In this document: positions 1-9,489 of the stretch, in pieces
Layout of the letters: each line of letters begins with the position of its first letter
How positions within the stretch are numbered: the first letter of the stretch is position 1
Assembly (NCBI GenBank): GCA_022749295.1
Contig: CP062007.1
Location: forward strand, 2,542,001 to 2,606,000
Direction: 5' to 3'
DNA from: Flavobacteriaceae bacterium GSB9
GTDB taxonomy: Bacteria; Bacteroidota; Bacteroidia; Flavobacteriales; Flavobacteriaceae
DNA: 64,000 nucleotides
The notes under the pieces: generated by a model
Databases searched by the model: none
Told to the model about the DNA's origin: nothing
Seen by the model: only the letters and a program-made list of their open reading frames with translations
Program-made: the position numbers and the translations under genes

Positions 1-157
1 GTTCGTAAAGGGGTTTGTCCAGAACCAAATCGCCAGTAGATTTTACGGGAACAAGTTCTGTTTTGTGGCCTAAATTTTCAAGTTGTTGTTTAACTATGTT
101 GGCTTGCCATAGTGCCAATTCACTATCGCGGGTGCCAATTCTAATGGTTTTAGACAT
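1..157 (-). CDS. hemC: Hydroxymethylbilane synthase (porphobilinogen deaminase), N-terminal part only
   Basis: The first 52 residues are present; the gene runs off the left edge of the window. The N-terminus reads [19 protein letters not shown], the characteristic start of HemC, followed by a VKSTGD segment. The family joins four porphobilinogen molecules into hydroxymethylbilane in the cytoplasm, the third common step of heme synthesis. The ATG lies inside the last codons of hemA (8-bp overlap), so the two are almost certainly co-transcribed and translationally coupled. The identification rests on only the first sixth of the protein, but the motif and the hemA context make it secure. Confidence 0.93.
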   Translation of the reverse strand, partial: MSKTIRIGTRDSELALWQANIVKQQLENLGHKTELVPVKSTGDLVLDKPLYE

Positions 158-1415
158 TCGTTTTTTGAGGTTCTTCTAACTGAAACACTTTTTTTATAAG
201 TTCCAAACTGTCGTCTGTAGAAACATCATCTTCTTTAAGGTGATGAGCAAAGTGGTTAGTGATTTTTTGAATGATATTGTTGCTTATCAATTCGGCTTGC
301 GCTTCATTGAAATCGGCATTTTTTCTGCGTTGTGTGTCCAGTTCGGCAGCAGCAAAATCGGCAAGTTTGAGCTTAAGGGCTTTTATTGTTGGTGCAAACT
401 TTCGGGTTTCAAGCCAACTGTTAAACTCGGCTTTTACTTCTTCGATTATGGTTTCTGCTGAGGGAATATATTGCTTTCTGGCTTCTAAAGTTTCGTCTGT
501 AATTTTTGAGAGGTGATCTAAATGTACCAATTGAACATGGCTCAGTTCTTCAACATTAGCATCAACATTTTTAGGAATGGATAAATCTAAAATAAGAAGC
601 GGTCTTTTAGATTGAACAATTTGTTTGTCGATAGTGGGTCGTTGGGCACCTGTGGCAACAATTAAAATATCCGATTGATTGATTTCTTCCTGTAAATTGG
701 CATAATCTTTAACCACCAAATTAAATTTTCCACCAATTCTTTCTGCCTTGTCCTTTGTTCTGTTAATCAGGGTGATATGCTCGTTTTTGGTGTGTTTAAC
801 CAAGTTCTCGCAGGTGTTACGGCCAATTTTTCCAGTACCAAAAAGCAAAATGTTTTTGCTCGCTACATCGTCAACCGAATTCATAATATACTGAACCGAA
901 GCAAACGATACTGATGTAGCACCCGATGATATTTCGGTTTCGGTCTTAATGCGTTTACTGGCTTGTATAACGGCATTGGTAAGTCTTTCGGTAAAATGGT
1001 TGAGCAGTCCTAGTTTGCGTGAAAGTTTGGCGCTTGCTTTTAGTTGGCTAATAATTTCAAAATCACCTAAAATTTGGCTGTCCAATCCAGAGCCAACACG
1101 AAACATATGGGCTATGGCTTCTTTGTTTTTGTATACATAGGCTACTTTTTGAAACTCTTCAACAGTGCCTCTCGTATTTTCGCAAAGTAATTGTATAAGT
1201 TGAAATGGATGTTGTGCAAATCCGTAAATTTCGGTACGGTTGCATGTAGAAGTAACTACTAAACTTTCAATGTCGTTCTCTTTGGCTTGGGCAAGCAACG
1301 CTAGTTTAGACTCTTCGTCCAAACTGAAACGACCACGGATGTTAGCATCGGCTTTTTTGTAGCTTAAACCGATGGCGTAAAAGTAGTTACTACGCGAAAT
1401 GTTGTACTTCTGCAT
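150..1415 (-). CDS. hemA: Glutamyl-tRNA reductase
   Basis: 421 aa, a normal length. It reduces glutamyl-tRNA(Glu) to glutamate-1-semialdehyde with NADPH, the committed step of C5-pathway heme synthesis. The catalytic cysteine is in [11 protein letters not shown] (Cys58), followed by the substrate-domain motif [10 protein letters not shown] Rossmann segment [10 protein letters not shown] near residue 195 binds NADPH, and a C-terminal helical dimerisation domain follows from about residue 320. It overlaps hemC downstream by 8 bp. A TAnnTTTG box lies 23 bp upstream of the start. An AraC-type regulator is divergently transcribed 188 bp away and is an obvious candidate for controlling heme synthesis, which is inference. 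Confidence 0.97.
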   Translation of the reverse strand: MQKYNISRSNYFYAIGLSYKKADANIRGRFSLDEESKLALLAQAKENDIESLVVTSTCNRTEIYGFAQHPFQLIQLLCENTRGTVEEFQKVAYVYKNKEAIAHMFRVGSGLDSQILGDFEIISQLKASAKLSRKLGLLNHFTERLTNAVIQASKRIKTETEISSGATSVSFASVQYIMNSVDDVASKNILLFGTGKIGRNTCENLVKHTKNEHITLINRTKDKAERIGGKFNLVVKDYANLQEEINQSDILIVATGAQRPTIDKQIVQSKRPLLILDLSIPKNVDANVEELSHVQLVHLDHLSKITDETLEARKQYIPSAETIIEEVKAEFNSWLETRKFAPTIKALKLKLADFAAAELDTQRRKNADFNEAQAELISNNIIQKITNHFAHHLKEDDVSTDDSLELIKKVFQLEEPQKTNV

Positions 1416-1437
1416 GCTTATACCTGAAAATGTGAAG

Positions 1438-1445
1438 CAAAAGTA
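1438..1445 (-). promoter_or_regulatory. Promoter -7 box for hemA
   Basis: On the minus strand the box reads TACTTTTG, matching the Bacteroidetes TAnnTTTG consensus, 23 bp upstream of the hemA ATG. No clear -33 TTG is seen at the expected spacing. Confidence 0.5.
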
Positions 1446-1526
1446 TGGGGATGGTGTTAAAAAAAATAACGCTCAAAGAACTTTTAATATCGTTTGTGGT
1501 TTTTTAACCCCAATTTTTCGTAAAAC

Positions 1527-1547
1527 ATGATAAATATCATATTTTTG
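1527..1547 (+). promoter_or_regulatory. Promoter and adjoining inverted repeat for the AraC-type regulator
   Basis: TATTTTTG (1540-1547) matches the TAnnTTTG -7 consensus. Directly abutting it is a perfect inverted repeat ATGATA-AA-TATCAT (1527-1540) that shares its last base with the box. A protein bound there would cover the promoter spacer, so it could be an autoregulatory operator or a shared site for the divergent hemA promoter. Confidence 0.45.
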
Positions 1548-1603
1548 TATGGTATTGGGGTGGTTTTAGTTAACTTAATTAGAATTAATCTAAATAAAAA
1601 AGT

Positions 1604-2503
1604 ATGAATACAGAATTTCACAAAGAAAAAAGTATCGCTAAAAGTTCGTTTGAAGAGACAAATATAGAAGATGGGCTTTTGGTTTTAACATTTAAAAATG
1701 AAGAGAACGAAGTGCAATCTGTTGTTAAAGAAATAGATAGCGATTACATCCAATTCCATTTTTGTGTTAAGGGGTCTAGTCAGTTTGTATTCAACGAAGG
1801 ACGGTACCGATTAAATATACTGGAAGAAAATTCATTGTTGCTCTATAATCCGCAGCGAGAGCTTCCCATAAATTTGGAAACGAATCCGCATTCTTGGATG
1901 GTTTCTATTTTGATTTCCATTAAAAAGTTTCACGGCTTGTTTTCGCAAGAGGCCGATTATATTACCTTTTTAAGCGAAGATAATCGTGACAAAAAGTATT
2001 ACAAAGACGGGGTTATTTCGCCTTCTATGGCCATTGTACTCAACCAATTGATAAATTATAACCTTAATAGCTCCATAAAACCTTTGTATTTTAAGGGGAA
2101 GGCCTACGAATTACTAAGTCTGTACTTTAATAAAAGTGAGGATGCTGATGTTGAGCAATGTCCGTTTTTGGTTGATGAAACCAATGTAATTAAAATTAGA
2201 AAAGCCAAAGATATCATTGTGTCGCGGATGGCCGAACCGCCCACTTTACAGGAACTGGCCGATGAAATAGGCTTGAGTCTAAAAAAACTGAAAGAAGGCT
2301 TTAAGCAAATTTATGGCGATTCGGTATTTAGTTTTTTGTTTGATTACAAAATGGAAGTGGCACGCAAACTTTTGGAATCTGGCGAGAATAACGTTAACGA
2401 AGTGGGCCATAAGGTTGGTTACAGCACATCCAGTCACTTTATTTCGGCTTTTAAAAAGAAGTATGGCACTACGCCTAAAAAATATATTATGTCGTTGAAT
2501 TGA
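1604..2503 (+). CDS. AraC-family transcriptional regulator
   Basis: 299 aa. The C-terminal 100 residues form a double helix-turn-helix: the first helices in LQELADEIGLSLKKLKEGFK and the second in NEVGHKVGYSTSSHFISAFK, ending in the usual YGTTPKKY. The N-terminal 190 residues are a ligand or dimerisation domain with no confident family assignment. It is divergent from hemA and precedes a small ORF and a ThuA-like lipoprotein. AraC regulators next to hemA recur in flavobacteria, so a role in heme or iron control is plausible; the sequence itself does not show the ligand. The start is supported by a TAnnTTTG box 56 bp upstream. Confidence 0.9.
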   Translation: MNTEFHKEKSIAKSSFEETNIEDGLLVLTFKNEENEVQSVVKEIDSDYIQFHFCVKGSSQFVFNEGRYRLNILEENSLLLYNPQRELPINLETNPHSWMVSILISIKKFHGLFSQEADYITFLSEDNRDKKYYKDGVISPSMAIVLNQLINYNLNSSIKPLYFKGKAYELLSLYFNKSEDADVEQCPFLVDETNVIKIRKAKDIIVSRMAEPPTLQELADEIGLSLKKLKEGFKQIYGDSVFSFLFDYKMEVARKLLESGENNVNEVGHKVGYSTSSHFISAFKKKYGTTPKKYIMSLN

Positions 2504-2512
2504 TTTAAAATT

Positions 2513-2683
2513 ATGCCCATGAAATACTTAACCCCAGAAATTGAAGCGCTTTCAAGGCAATTTGATGAGACCAAATCTCTAGCACGAAGTAATGTGTCTT
2601 GTGGTATTTTCCAAGATTGCGATTACAGTGAGGAACGCCCTAAATTGTACCAACAACAAAGTGCAGAGCAGAAAAAATCCTAG
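2513..2683 (+). CDS. Small hypothetical protein (56 aa)
   Basis: An open frame of 56 codons sits between the AraC gene (stop 9 bp upstream) and the ThuA-like lipoprotein gene (start 4 bp downstream). This is the spacing expected of an operon member. The product starts MPMKYLTPEIEALSRQ (an alternative ATG is two codons in), is hydrophilic, and has two cysteines in SCGIFQDC. I do not recognise the family. The precise fit between its neighbours is the main argument that it is real; a chance ORF cannot be excluded. Confidence 0.4.
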   Translation: MPMKYLTPEIEALSRQFDETKSLARSNVSCGIFQDCDYSEERPKLYQQQSAEQKKS

Positions 2684-2687
2684 GCAG

Positions 2688-3392
2688 ATGAGAATTGTAA
2701 TGGTCATGTTGGTTGCCTTACTGCTGTGTGCATGCAAATCGACAGACAAAGTTTTGGTGTTTACAAAAACGGAAGGGTTTAGGCATAAATCCATCGAAAA
2801 AGGTGTAGAGGCCCTAAAGGCACTTGGCGAAGAAAACCGTTTTAATGTTATACACACCGAAGATGCCCAGTTCTTTTCTAGCGATAGTTTACGCAAATTC
2901 AATTTGGTTATTTTTCTTAACACCACAGGTGATGTTCTGGGTAATGAGCAAGAGCAGGCGTTTAAAACTTTCATCAATAACGGAGGTAGTTTTATGGGGA
3001 TTCATGCTGCTAGCGATACCGAGTTCGAATGGCCTTGGCTTGGAAATTTGGTAGGTGCCTATTTTGTAAGTCACCCCGCAAAGAGCCATGCCACAATTGA
3101 TGTTGTAAACAGCAACCATTTATCTACAAAACACCTGGAGCAAGAATGGGTGAGATATGATGAGTGGTATAATTTTAAATGGGAAAACAAGACTATTAAT
3201 GTATTGCTTAATCTAGACGAATCGACCTATGAAGGCGGTAAAAATGGCGACTATCACCCCATAGCATGGTACCATGAATATGATGGCGGCCGCTCATTTT
3301 ATACGGGTTTGGGGCATACCAATGCATCTTATGACGAGCCCGACTTTAGAGAGCACTTGTTGGGCGGTATTTTTTACTGTTTAGGACGTTAA
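2688..3392 (+). CDS. ThuA-like domain lipoprotein
   Basis: 234 aa. I start it at the ATG at 2688 because that gives a lipoprotein signal (MRIVMVMLVALLLCAC); the longer open frame beginning at 2592 adds a tail with no signal. The mature part has the ThuA (trehalose-utilisation A, glutamine-amidotransferase-like) pattern: LVFTKTEGFRHKS near the start, VIFLNTTGDVL, a GGSFMGIHAASD loop near residue 100, and YHPIAWYHEYDGGRSFYTGLGH towards the end. The family is thought to act on sugars in the periplasm, but its biochemistry is poorly defined. It converges with the TraB/GumN gene 36 bp downstream. Confidence 0.85.
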   Translation: MRIVMVMLVALLLCACKSTDKVLVFTKTEGFRHKSIEKGVEALKALGEENRFNVIHTEDAQFFSSDSLRKFNLVIFLNTTGDVLGNEQEQAFKTFINNGGSFMGIHAASDTEFEWPWLGNLVGAYFVSHPAKSHATIDVVNSNHLSTKHLEQEWVRYDEWYNFKWENKTINVLLNLDESTYEGGKNGDYHPIAWYHEYDGGRSFYTGLGHTNASYDEPDFREHLLGGIFYCLGR

Positions 3393-3428
3393 TTTCTAAT
3401 TTTTAATTGGTGCTTGTGGGCTTGTTCC

Positions 3429-6400
3429 CTAGTAATAATTCTGGTTTATCTTAATGCGCTTTCGGTCTTTGTGCTTTATCAAAAGCATAGTTTCCTCAAT
3501 AATTTCGTTTTCGGTTTTTAGTCCATATATTGGAATGCCCGATGTTTTTCCGGTGTAATAGGGTTTTTCGGTTTTTTCGTTTTCAAAAGCTATAAAGTGC
3601 AGAAATTCGTTTTCAGTCTTTTCTTCTTTGTGATGCCTTTTGAAAATAAAAACGGTAATGTGTTTCCCGTTATCGGCTATAAGATTTTTTTCTGAAACTA
3701 AATTGATAGAATCTTTCTTTATCCTATTGTTTAAATCACCTAACAACTGCGATTTAGCCAAGGTTTTTAAGTCGATAACGTTTGTTTCTTCAGCAGTTAA
3801 AAGGTTTTGTTTTTTCAGTTTGGCATAAAGCAGATGTTGGGCTTCTTCTTTATAAAGGGTATTGGCTTTTAGTTTTTCAGGAATAGGCTCACTTTTCTGC
3901 TTTAATAACACATAGTAAGTGCTGAGCGCTTGCCAATTTTCACTTTCAAGTAATCGGGAATAGAACTCGCCTACCGCTTTATTGCTTCTGTACGGAAATA
4001 GGAGTTTAGTGTAATAGCTCAATGAAAAGTTGCTAAGGTTTTTGTAATTAAACCTAGGATTGTTGCCCAAACTTCGCTTTAACTCTACCTTGGCATCGTT
4101 AATTATCTGTTCTTTAAATGGTTTGTACAGTTTAGGTTTAACAATATTGCTATCAACCAGTTTCGATAACAAGGCGTAAACGGGCGATTTATATTCTTTA
4201 ACCGATGTGAATTTTAATAACTCGGGAAACAGTATTTTTACTTGCTGAAGCGAATCGGACTTTAAGCGTGAAACCGATAGACTTGGGGTTTTATAGCCTA
4301 AAGGCAAGTCGCGATCCATAAAGTTTAGCAGCAAATCAAGCGATTCTTTATCGTTTCTTTTAAATAGGCCGTTAAGAATGGTGCTTTGTGTGCTCGGGTT
4401 CGAATATGAATTTAGATATAAATTTTCAAGATACTGCATTACCTTGTCACTTTTATCGTTTTTAATGAGTTCTTTTATTAGGTGGTGTTTAATATGGAGC
4501 TTGTCCTCTGGGAACTCATGGTTTTTTAAAATGTCGATAATAAGTGGGGAGTGCTTTTTTGAAAATTCGAGTTCGGTATAGCCGTTTAAAACGATGCTAT
4601 CGTTTTCTTTGAGTGCTTTAAAAAATTGCGGCGTTTTATCTTGAAAAATATCAACGCCCATAAGCGTGTCGATAGGTTTGAAAGATTCGTAAAAATTAGT
4701 AATAAAACGAGAAGGTTGGCTTATGGAGTCTTGCAAACTGGCTAGTTTGTAGAGCACCCCTTGCTTTTGGACATATTTTACCAAAACAATTTTAGTGCTC
4801 GTTGAGTCTTTTAGTTTATGGGTGTAATAGTTTATGCCATTTTTGCTAAAGCGTTTTTCGTCAAATACTTCTAATTTTTCATGCTCTAAAAAATTCGGTT
4901 TTATTCTGTTTTTTTCACTATTGATGTTGTTCCACAAACTATCGGTATTGGCATACATTTTTAGGTCGTGGAATTTTGTTCTGGTCACCGTTATTTCTTC
5001 ATTGTAATTTGATGTATAGGTGGTGGTTTTTTGGTGTTCTTCGTAAGGCTTTTTGCTTTTATTAAAACCAATAAATCCATAATTATTAAAACCAAATGGA
5101 GGTTTTATAGCAGAGTTGGTGGTAAAATGCAAAGCTGTGTCGATTTCGGTTTTAAAATGTTCGTAAACAGGCGTGTTGAAACGGATGGAATTGAAGAATT
5201 TGTTGGCTTTTTCCGCGTTGTTTCCGGAATACCCCATAAGGTAGTAGCTGCCATCTTTAACTACCGATTTTAGGTGTAATTTTTTGTTGTTTACAGTGTC
5301 GATGGCCCAAGACACATAACTTTTGTAATTGCCATTTTCAAACTGGCCATCCGATTCTTTTAGATCCAAGGTTTTATAAAAACTGGTATGAATGTATTGG
5401 GCTTCAAAAGCATCATCCTCGATATACTCGGTGTCGTTATGAGGCGATTCTTGAAAGAAATAGTAGTCGTTGTTGTCTTTGGCCTGGATTAACTTTTTTC
5501 CAGCACGGTCAATGTTTTGGGTAATGCGGTTTTCGGGTAGTAAAATCTCATACTTTTTAGAGGGGTCGCTGTAAAGACTAAATGTATTGTTGTCTGGCTT
5601 AAACGAAATGGAATTGAAAACATCGGCTTCGTAGCGCTTTACAAAGTCTTGTTTGCCTCCAAATTTTATAATGATAATTTCTAAAGGCGTTTCGTAAATA
5701 TGATATTTTTGGTAATCGCCTTTTTTGGTTTTATTTAAAATACTAATACCTGGAAAGGGTGATTTTAAGTGGTCTTTTTTAAGAATGGTACCCGGAATAT
5801 CTTCGTACAGTAAATGGTCAATTTTATCAAGCGAGATAGTTGTTTCTTTTGGCAAATAGCTGTAAGTGTTAATGCGGCTAATGGCTAAAAAAGCACCATT
5901 GGTCATGTCTGGGGCTAAATAATATTTTTGTCCGTTTGCTGAAAACTCACGCAAAGTGTCAAAACTTTTAAGGGATAAAAAGCCATCAGGGGTAGATTGC
6001 ATAGATAGCTTGGGTTCCAATAATAAGTTTTCAAGTTTTTCTTTCTCTTGTTTCGCGTAGGCTGTTTGTTTTGAGGTTAGTGGTTTAACGGTGTAGCCCT
6101 TTTCAACCAGCATATTAATCATGCCTTGTTCTCCGGGCAAATGGGCAGCCCCAACACCCGAAAAAACAGATTGTTTTTGCATTAACGAATCAAGAACTTC
6201 TACCATATTTTCATTGCGTTTAAAAAGCATGTGCTCTCTAAAGTATGGTGTATTGGTGGCCGAACTAATAGAATCGAGTAAATCTAAATTACGTTCCCTA
6301 TAAGTGTTTTCTTGAATAAAAAAAGCGCCTTCTTTTTCAAAAAGTTTAATAACCCATGGGTCGGGTTTTTTCTTATTGGCGTTATATTGGGCTTTAGTGG

Positions 6401-6914
6401 TTAAATATCGCGATTCTGCAATGTCCTCAAGTCCGATAATGGGTTTGTGGTTTTTTTTTCCTGCTTGGTAGATAAACATATCCAGATAGGTTTCCTCTTC
6501 AAAATTATCGTAGCCATAATCTTTTCGGTACAGGTAGTTGCTTATTAGTCGGTTGTCAATCCTAATACTGCTTCTTATTTCTAACTGATCGGGGAGTCTT
6601 AGATTAAATAGCTTTGAGTAAAAGTCGCCCCTGTAAAAGTCGTAGTGATCTTGTGTTGGTGTGTTTTCGTAGTTGTAAGATAACCATGTTGAAGGGTCGG
6701 ATTCTAAAGCCACACTTTCACTGTTATTCAAAGCTTTAAAGAACACATCATCTAGCCTAAAGGCTACTTTTTTACTAACGTGCATGGTACCGTAAAGGTA
6801 AGAAGGCTTTTCCAAGCCGTTTCCTGAAATTTCCCAAAGTAAACTTTGGTATTTCTGTTGAGGGTAAAAATATAGTGAACTAAAGCAGGTAATTAAAAGC
6901 AGTAATTTTTTCAT
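3429..6914 (-). CDS. Large TraB/GumN-family protein with a long C-terminal extension
   Basis: 1161 aa with a signal peptide (MKKLLLLITCFSSLYFYPQQ). Residues about 25-290 match the TraB/GumN family: YLYGTMHVSKK (a GxxH motif), VALESDP, and the second motif GVGAAHLPGEQG near residue 255. Stand-alone TraB/GumN proteins are usually about 300 aa, so roughly 850 further residues are unexplained. They include segments like SPFPGISILNK and several short LYSDPSKKYEI-type strands, with a helical-repeat look in the last 350 residues. The family has been proposed to hold metal-dependent hydrolases or proteases, and the role here is unknown. No TAnnTTTG box is evident upstream. Confidence 0.8.
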   Translation of the reverse strand: MKKLLLLITCFSSLYFYPQQKYQSLLWEISGNGLEKPSYLYGTMHVSKKVAFRLDDVFFKALNNSESVALESDPSTWLSYNYENTPTQDHYDFYRGDFYSKLFNLRLPDQLEIRSSIRIDNRLISNYLYRKDYGYDNFEEETYLDMFIYQAGKKNHKPIIGLEDIAESRYLTTKAQYNANKKKPDPWVIKLFEKEGAFFIQENTYRERNLDLLDSISSATNTPYFREHMLFKRNENMVEVLDSLMQKQSVFSGVGAAHLPGEQGMINMLVEKGYTVKPLTSKQTAYAKQEKEKLENLLLEPKLSMQSTPDGFLSLKSFDTLREFSANGQKYYLAPDMTNGAFLAISRINTYSYLPKETTISLDKIDHLLYEDIPGTILKKDHLKSPFPGISILNKTKKGDYQKYHIYETPLEIIIIKFGGKQDFVKRYEADVFNSISFKPDNNTFSLYSDPSKKYEILLPENRITQNIDRAGKKLIQAKDNNDYYFFQESPHNDTEYIEDDAFEAQYIHTSFYKTLDLKESDGQFENGNYKSYVSWAIDTVNNKKLHLKSVVKDGSYYLMGYSGNNAEKANKFFNSIRFNTPVYEHFKTEIDTALHFTTNSAIKPPFGFNNYGFIGFNKSKKPYEEHQKTTTYTSNYNEEITVTRTKFHDLKMYANTDSLWNNINSEKNRIKPNFLEHEKLEVFDEKRFSKNGINYYTHKLKDSTSTKIVLVKYVQKQGVLYKLASLQDSISQPSRFITNFYESFKPIDTLMGVDIFQDKTPQFFKALKENDSIVLNGYTELEFSKKHSPLIIDILKNHEFPEDKLHIKHHLIKELIKNDKSDKVMQYLENLYLNSYSNPSTQSTILNGLFKRNDKESLDLLLNFMDRDLPLGYKTPSLSVSRLKSDSLQQVKILFPELLKFTSVKEYKSPVYALLSKLVDSNIVKPKLYKPFKEQIINDAKVELKRSLGNNPRFNYKNLSNFSLSYYTKLLFPYRSNKAVGEFYSRLLESENWQALSTYYVLLKQKSEPIPEKLKANTLYKEEAQHLLYAKLKKQNLLTAEETNVIDLKTLAKSQLLGDLNNRIKKDSINLVSEKNLIADNGKHITVFIFKRHHKEEKTENEFLHFIAFENEKTEKPYYTGKTSGIPIYGLKTENEIIEETMLLIKHKDRKRIKINQNYY

Positions 6915-7070
6915 GAAATAGGAATTCCTAAATTGGAAATTATAATGTATAGTTTAGAACGATTGCATAAATATATTTATTTTAAACGTACAGTAAGGAA
7001 TACAAATGCGTAAAATATAAGTTTAACAGAGAGAAAGCCCTATTTTGGTTAGGGATATTAATTTCTATTG

Positions 7071-7078
7071 TATTTTTG
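7071..7078 (+). promoter_or_regulatory. Promoter -7 box for the hemH operon
   Basis: TATTTTTG matches TAnnTTTG and ends only 4 bp before the hemH ATG at 7083. It argues against the upstream TTG at 7068 as start codon and implies a very short or absent leader. Confidence 0.5.
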
Positions 7079-7082
7079 CAAT

Positions 7083-8117
7083 ATGAAAAAAGGAATTTTA
7101 TTGGTTAATTTGGGTTCGCCCGATAGCCCAACACCCAAGGACGTAAAAAAGTATTTGGGCGAATTTTTAATGGACGAGCGTGTTATTGATATTCCACTTT
7201 TGGCCAGAACAGCTTTGGTTAAAGGGATTATATTAAAAACACGCCCCAAACAATCGGCGGCTGCCTACAAGAAAATATGGTGGGATGAAGGCTCGCCTTT
7301 AATTGTGATTTCCGAAAGGCTACAGAACAAAATTCAAAAACAGGTTGATGTTCCTGTAGGATTGGCTATGCGTTACGGGAGCATGACTATTAAAAAAGGT
7401 CTTCAGGCATTGGTCGATCAAGGCGTTGAGGAGGTATTGCTCTTTCCGCTTTATCCGCAGTTTGCCATGGCAACTACCGAAACCATTACGGTTTTGGCCG
7501 AAGCATTGCGCCAAGAACATTTTCCGCAGTTAAAAATAGAATCTGTTCCTGCTTTTTATAACAAACCAGACTATATTGAAGTGCTTTCAAACTCTATAAA
7601 AACCCATTTAGAAGGCAAAAATTATGAACATTTGCTTTTTTCTTACCACGGCGTTCCAGAGCGTCATATTCGTAAAAGCGATGTAACCAAGTCGCATTGT
7701 AAAATAGATGGAAGTTGTTGTATTACCCCATCTAAGGCACACGAGTATTGTTACCGCCACCAGTGTTTGGAAGTTACCCGATTGGTGGCCGAAAAACTTC
7801 AGCTTAAAGAAAGCACGTATTCTACCTCGTTTCAATCGCGTTTAGGTTTCGACCCTTGGTTGCAGCCTTACACAGACCGTACCATTGAGCGCCTTGGCAA
7901 ACAGGGCATAAAAAACATGGCCATTGTAACGCCGGCATTTGTTAGCGATTGTTTGGAAACTTTAGAAGAAATAGCCATGGAAGGCCAAGAAATTTTCCAT
8001 GAAATGGGTGGTGAAGAATTCATTACCATACCTTGCTTAAATGACGATAAGGAGTTTGTAGATTTACTGTCAAAGTGGATCAACCAATGGGCAACTTCTA
8101 ATGTTGAGGTAGGCTAA
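7083..8117 (+). CDS. hemH: Ferrochelatase
   Basis: 344 aa from the ATG at 7083 (MKKGILLVNLGSPDSP). It inserts ferrous iron into protoporphyrin IX, or acts on coproporphyrin III in other lineages. Family signatures are the N-terminal LVNLGSPDSPTPKDVKKYL, the active-site segment LLFSYHGVPERH with its histidine near residue 187, and a late FQSRLGFDPWLQPYT. A cluster of cysteines (CKIDGSCC and CYRHQC) lies after the active site. The stop overlaps the ATG of the MATE gene by 1 bp, and hemJ follows, so these form a heme operon. Confidence 0.97.
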   Translation: MKKGILLVNLGSPDSPTPKDVKKYLGEFLMDERVIDIPLLARTALVKGIILKTRPKQSAAAYKKIWWDEGSPLIVISERLQNKIQKQVDVPVGLAMRYGSMTIKKGLQALVDQGVEEVLLFPLYPQFAMATTETITVLAEALRQEHFPQLKIESVPAFYNKPDYIEVLSNSIKTHLEGKNYEHLLFSYHGVPERHIRKSDVTKSHCKIDGSCCITPSKAHEYCYRHQCLEVTRLVAEKLQLKESTYSTSFQSRLGFDPWLQPYTDRTIERLGKQGIKNMAIVTPAFVSDCLETLEEIAMEGQEIFHEMGGEEFITIPCLNDDKEFVDLLSKWINQWATSNVEVG

Positions 8118-9487
8118 TGGCAAAAATTTCGTCGCAAGAATTAGGTACAGAACCCATTGGCAAGTTGCTTATAAAACAAGCCGTGCCGGCATCAATTGGT
8201 ATTTTGGTGATGTCGCTTAATATTCTTGTCGATACTATTTTTGTGGGCAATTGGATAGGCTCTATTGCTATTGCTGCTATAAACGTGGTATTGCCAGTGT
8301 CGTTCTTCATTGCGGCTTTAGGTATGTCAATAGGTGTGGGCGGGTCGTCCATAATCTCGCGGGCACTTGGTGCCGATAATAAAAACAAAGCGCTTAAAAC
8401 CTTTGGGAACCAAATTACATTAACCTTACTGCTAACCATAGTTATGGTCATTGTAGGGCTTTGGTTTATTGAAGGTATTGTCCCTGCTTTTGGAGGTAAG
8501 GGCGCCATTTTAGAGCCTGCCAAAATATATTATACTATTGTGCTTTACGGCGTGCCGTTTTTAGCACTATGTATGATGGGAAATACGGTTATTAGGGCAG
8601 AGGGCAAGCCTAAATTTGCCATGTATGCTATGATGATTCCGTCGGTGACAAATTTGGTATTGGATTACTTGTTAATCAATGTTATGGATTTAGGCATGGA
8701 AGGTGCAGCTTGGGCGACCACGGGGTCTTATCTGTTGTGTTTTGTTTTTATTTTATGGTTCTTTTTATCTCAAAATTCCGAATTAAAAATTGGGTTTTCG
8801 CATTTCGGATTGGAAAAGTCCATTGTTTCAGAAATAAGCTCATTGGGTTTTGTAACGCTATCTAGGCAAGCTATTGTAAGTATTACCTATTTGTTTATGA
8901 ACAATATTTTGTTTGATTTGGGAGGCGAAACCTCGGTAACGGCCTATGCCATTGTTGGGCGTATGCTCATGTTTGCTTTGTTTCCGGTTTATGGCATCAC
9001 GCAAGGGTTTTTGCCTATTGCCGGGTTTAATTATGGCGCACTAAAATACGATCGCGTGAAACAAACCATAAATACAGCCATAAAATATGCAGCAGGTCTG
9101 GCTACACTGGTGTTCATATTGCTCATGGTTTTTCCAGAAGCCATAACCAAACTGTTTACCCATGATACTGAGGTAATAAAAGAAACACCATCTGCTATGC
9201 GTTGGGTTTTTGCCGCTACACCTATAATTGCTCTTCAACTTATTGGGGCGGCTTATTTTCAAGCGATTGGCAAGGCTAGGCAGGCCCTTTTGCTAACCTT
9301 GTGCCGGCAGGGGTTTTTCTTTATTCCGCTTATTTTAATATTACCGTTGTTTTGGGGCGAACTAGGTGTGTGGGTGTCCTTTCCTATTTCTGATGTTTTG
9401 GCCACTATCGTAACGGGCTATTTTTTAAATAGAGAAATTATTAAGAACTTGAAAACAGAAAACAATACCTTATCCACAAATAGCTAA
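8117..9487 (+). CDS. MATE-family efflux transporter
   Basis: 456 aa with about 12 hydrophobic segments. The MATE pattern is clear: PIGKLLIKQAVPASIGILVMSLNILVDTIFV at the start, then GVGGSSIISRALG and, in the second half, PIAGFNYGA. Family members export organic cations, drugs or metabolites in exchange for sodium or protons across the inner membrane. It sits between ferrochelatase (1-bp overlap) and hemJ (2-bp gap), so a role in exporting porphyrin or another heme-related compound is tempting, but that is inference from position only. Confidence 0.92.
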   Translation: MAKISSQELGTEPIGKLLIKQAVPASIGILVMSLNILVDTIFVGNWIGSIAIAAINVVLPVSFFIAALGMSIGVGGSSIISRALGADNKNKALKTFGNQITLTLLLTIVMVIVGLWFIEGIVPAFGGKGAILEPAKIYYTIVLYGVPFLALCMMGNTVIRAEGKPKFAMYAMMIPSVTNLVLDYLLINVMDLGMEGAAWATTGSYLLCFVFILWFFLSQNSELKIGFSHFGLEKSIVSEISSLGFVTLSRQAIVSITYLFMNNILFDLGGETSVTAYAIVGRMLMFALFPVYGITQGFLPIAGFNYGALKYDRVKQTINTAIKYAAGLATLVFILLMVFPEAITKLFTHDTEVIKETPSAMRWVFAATPIIALQLIGAAYFQAIGKARQALLLTLCRQGFFFIPLILILPLFWGELGVWVSFPISDVLATIVTGYFLNREIIKNLKTENNTLSTNS

Positions 9488-9489
9488 AC

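Noticed and set aside
2592-2687. Longer start for the ThuA lipoprotein
   Set aside because: The ATG at 2688 gives a clean lipoprotein signal, while the extension overlaps the upstream small ORF.
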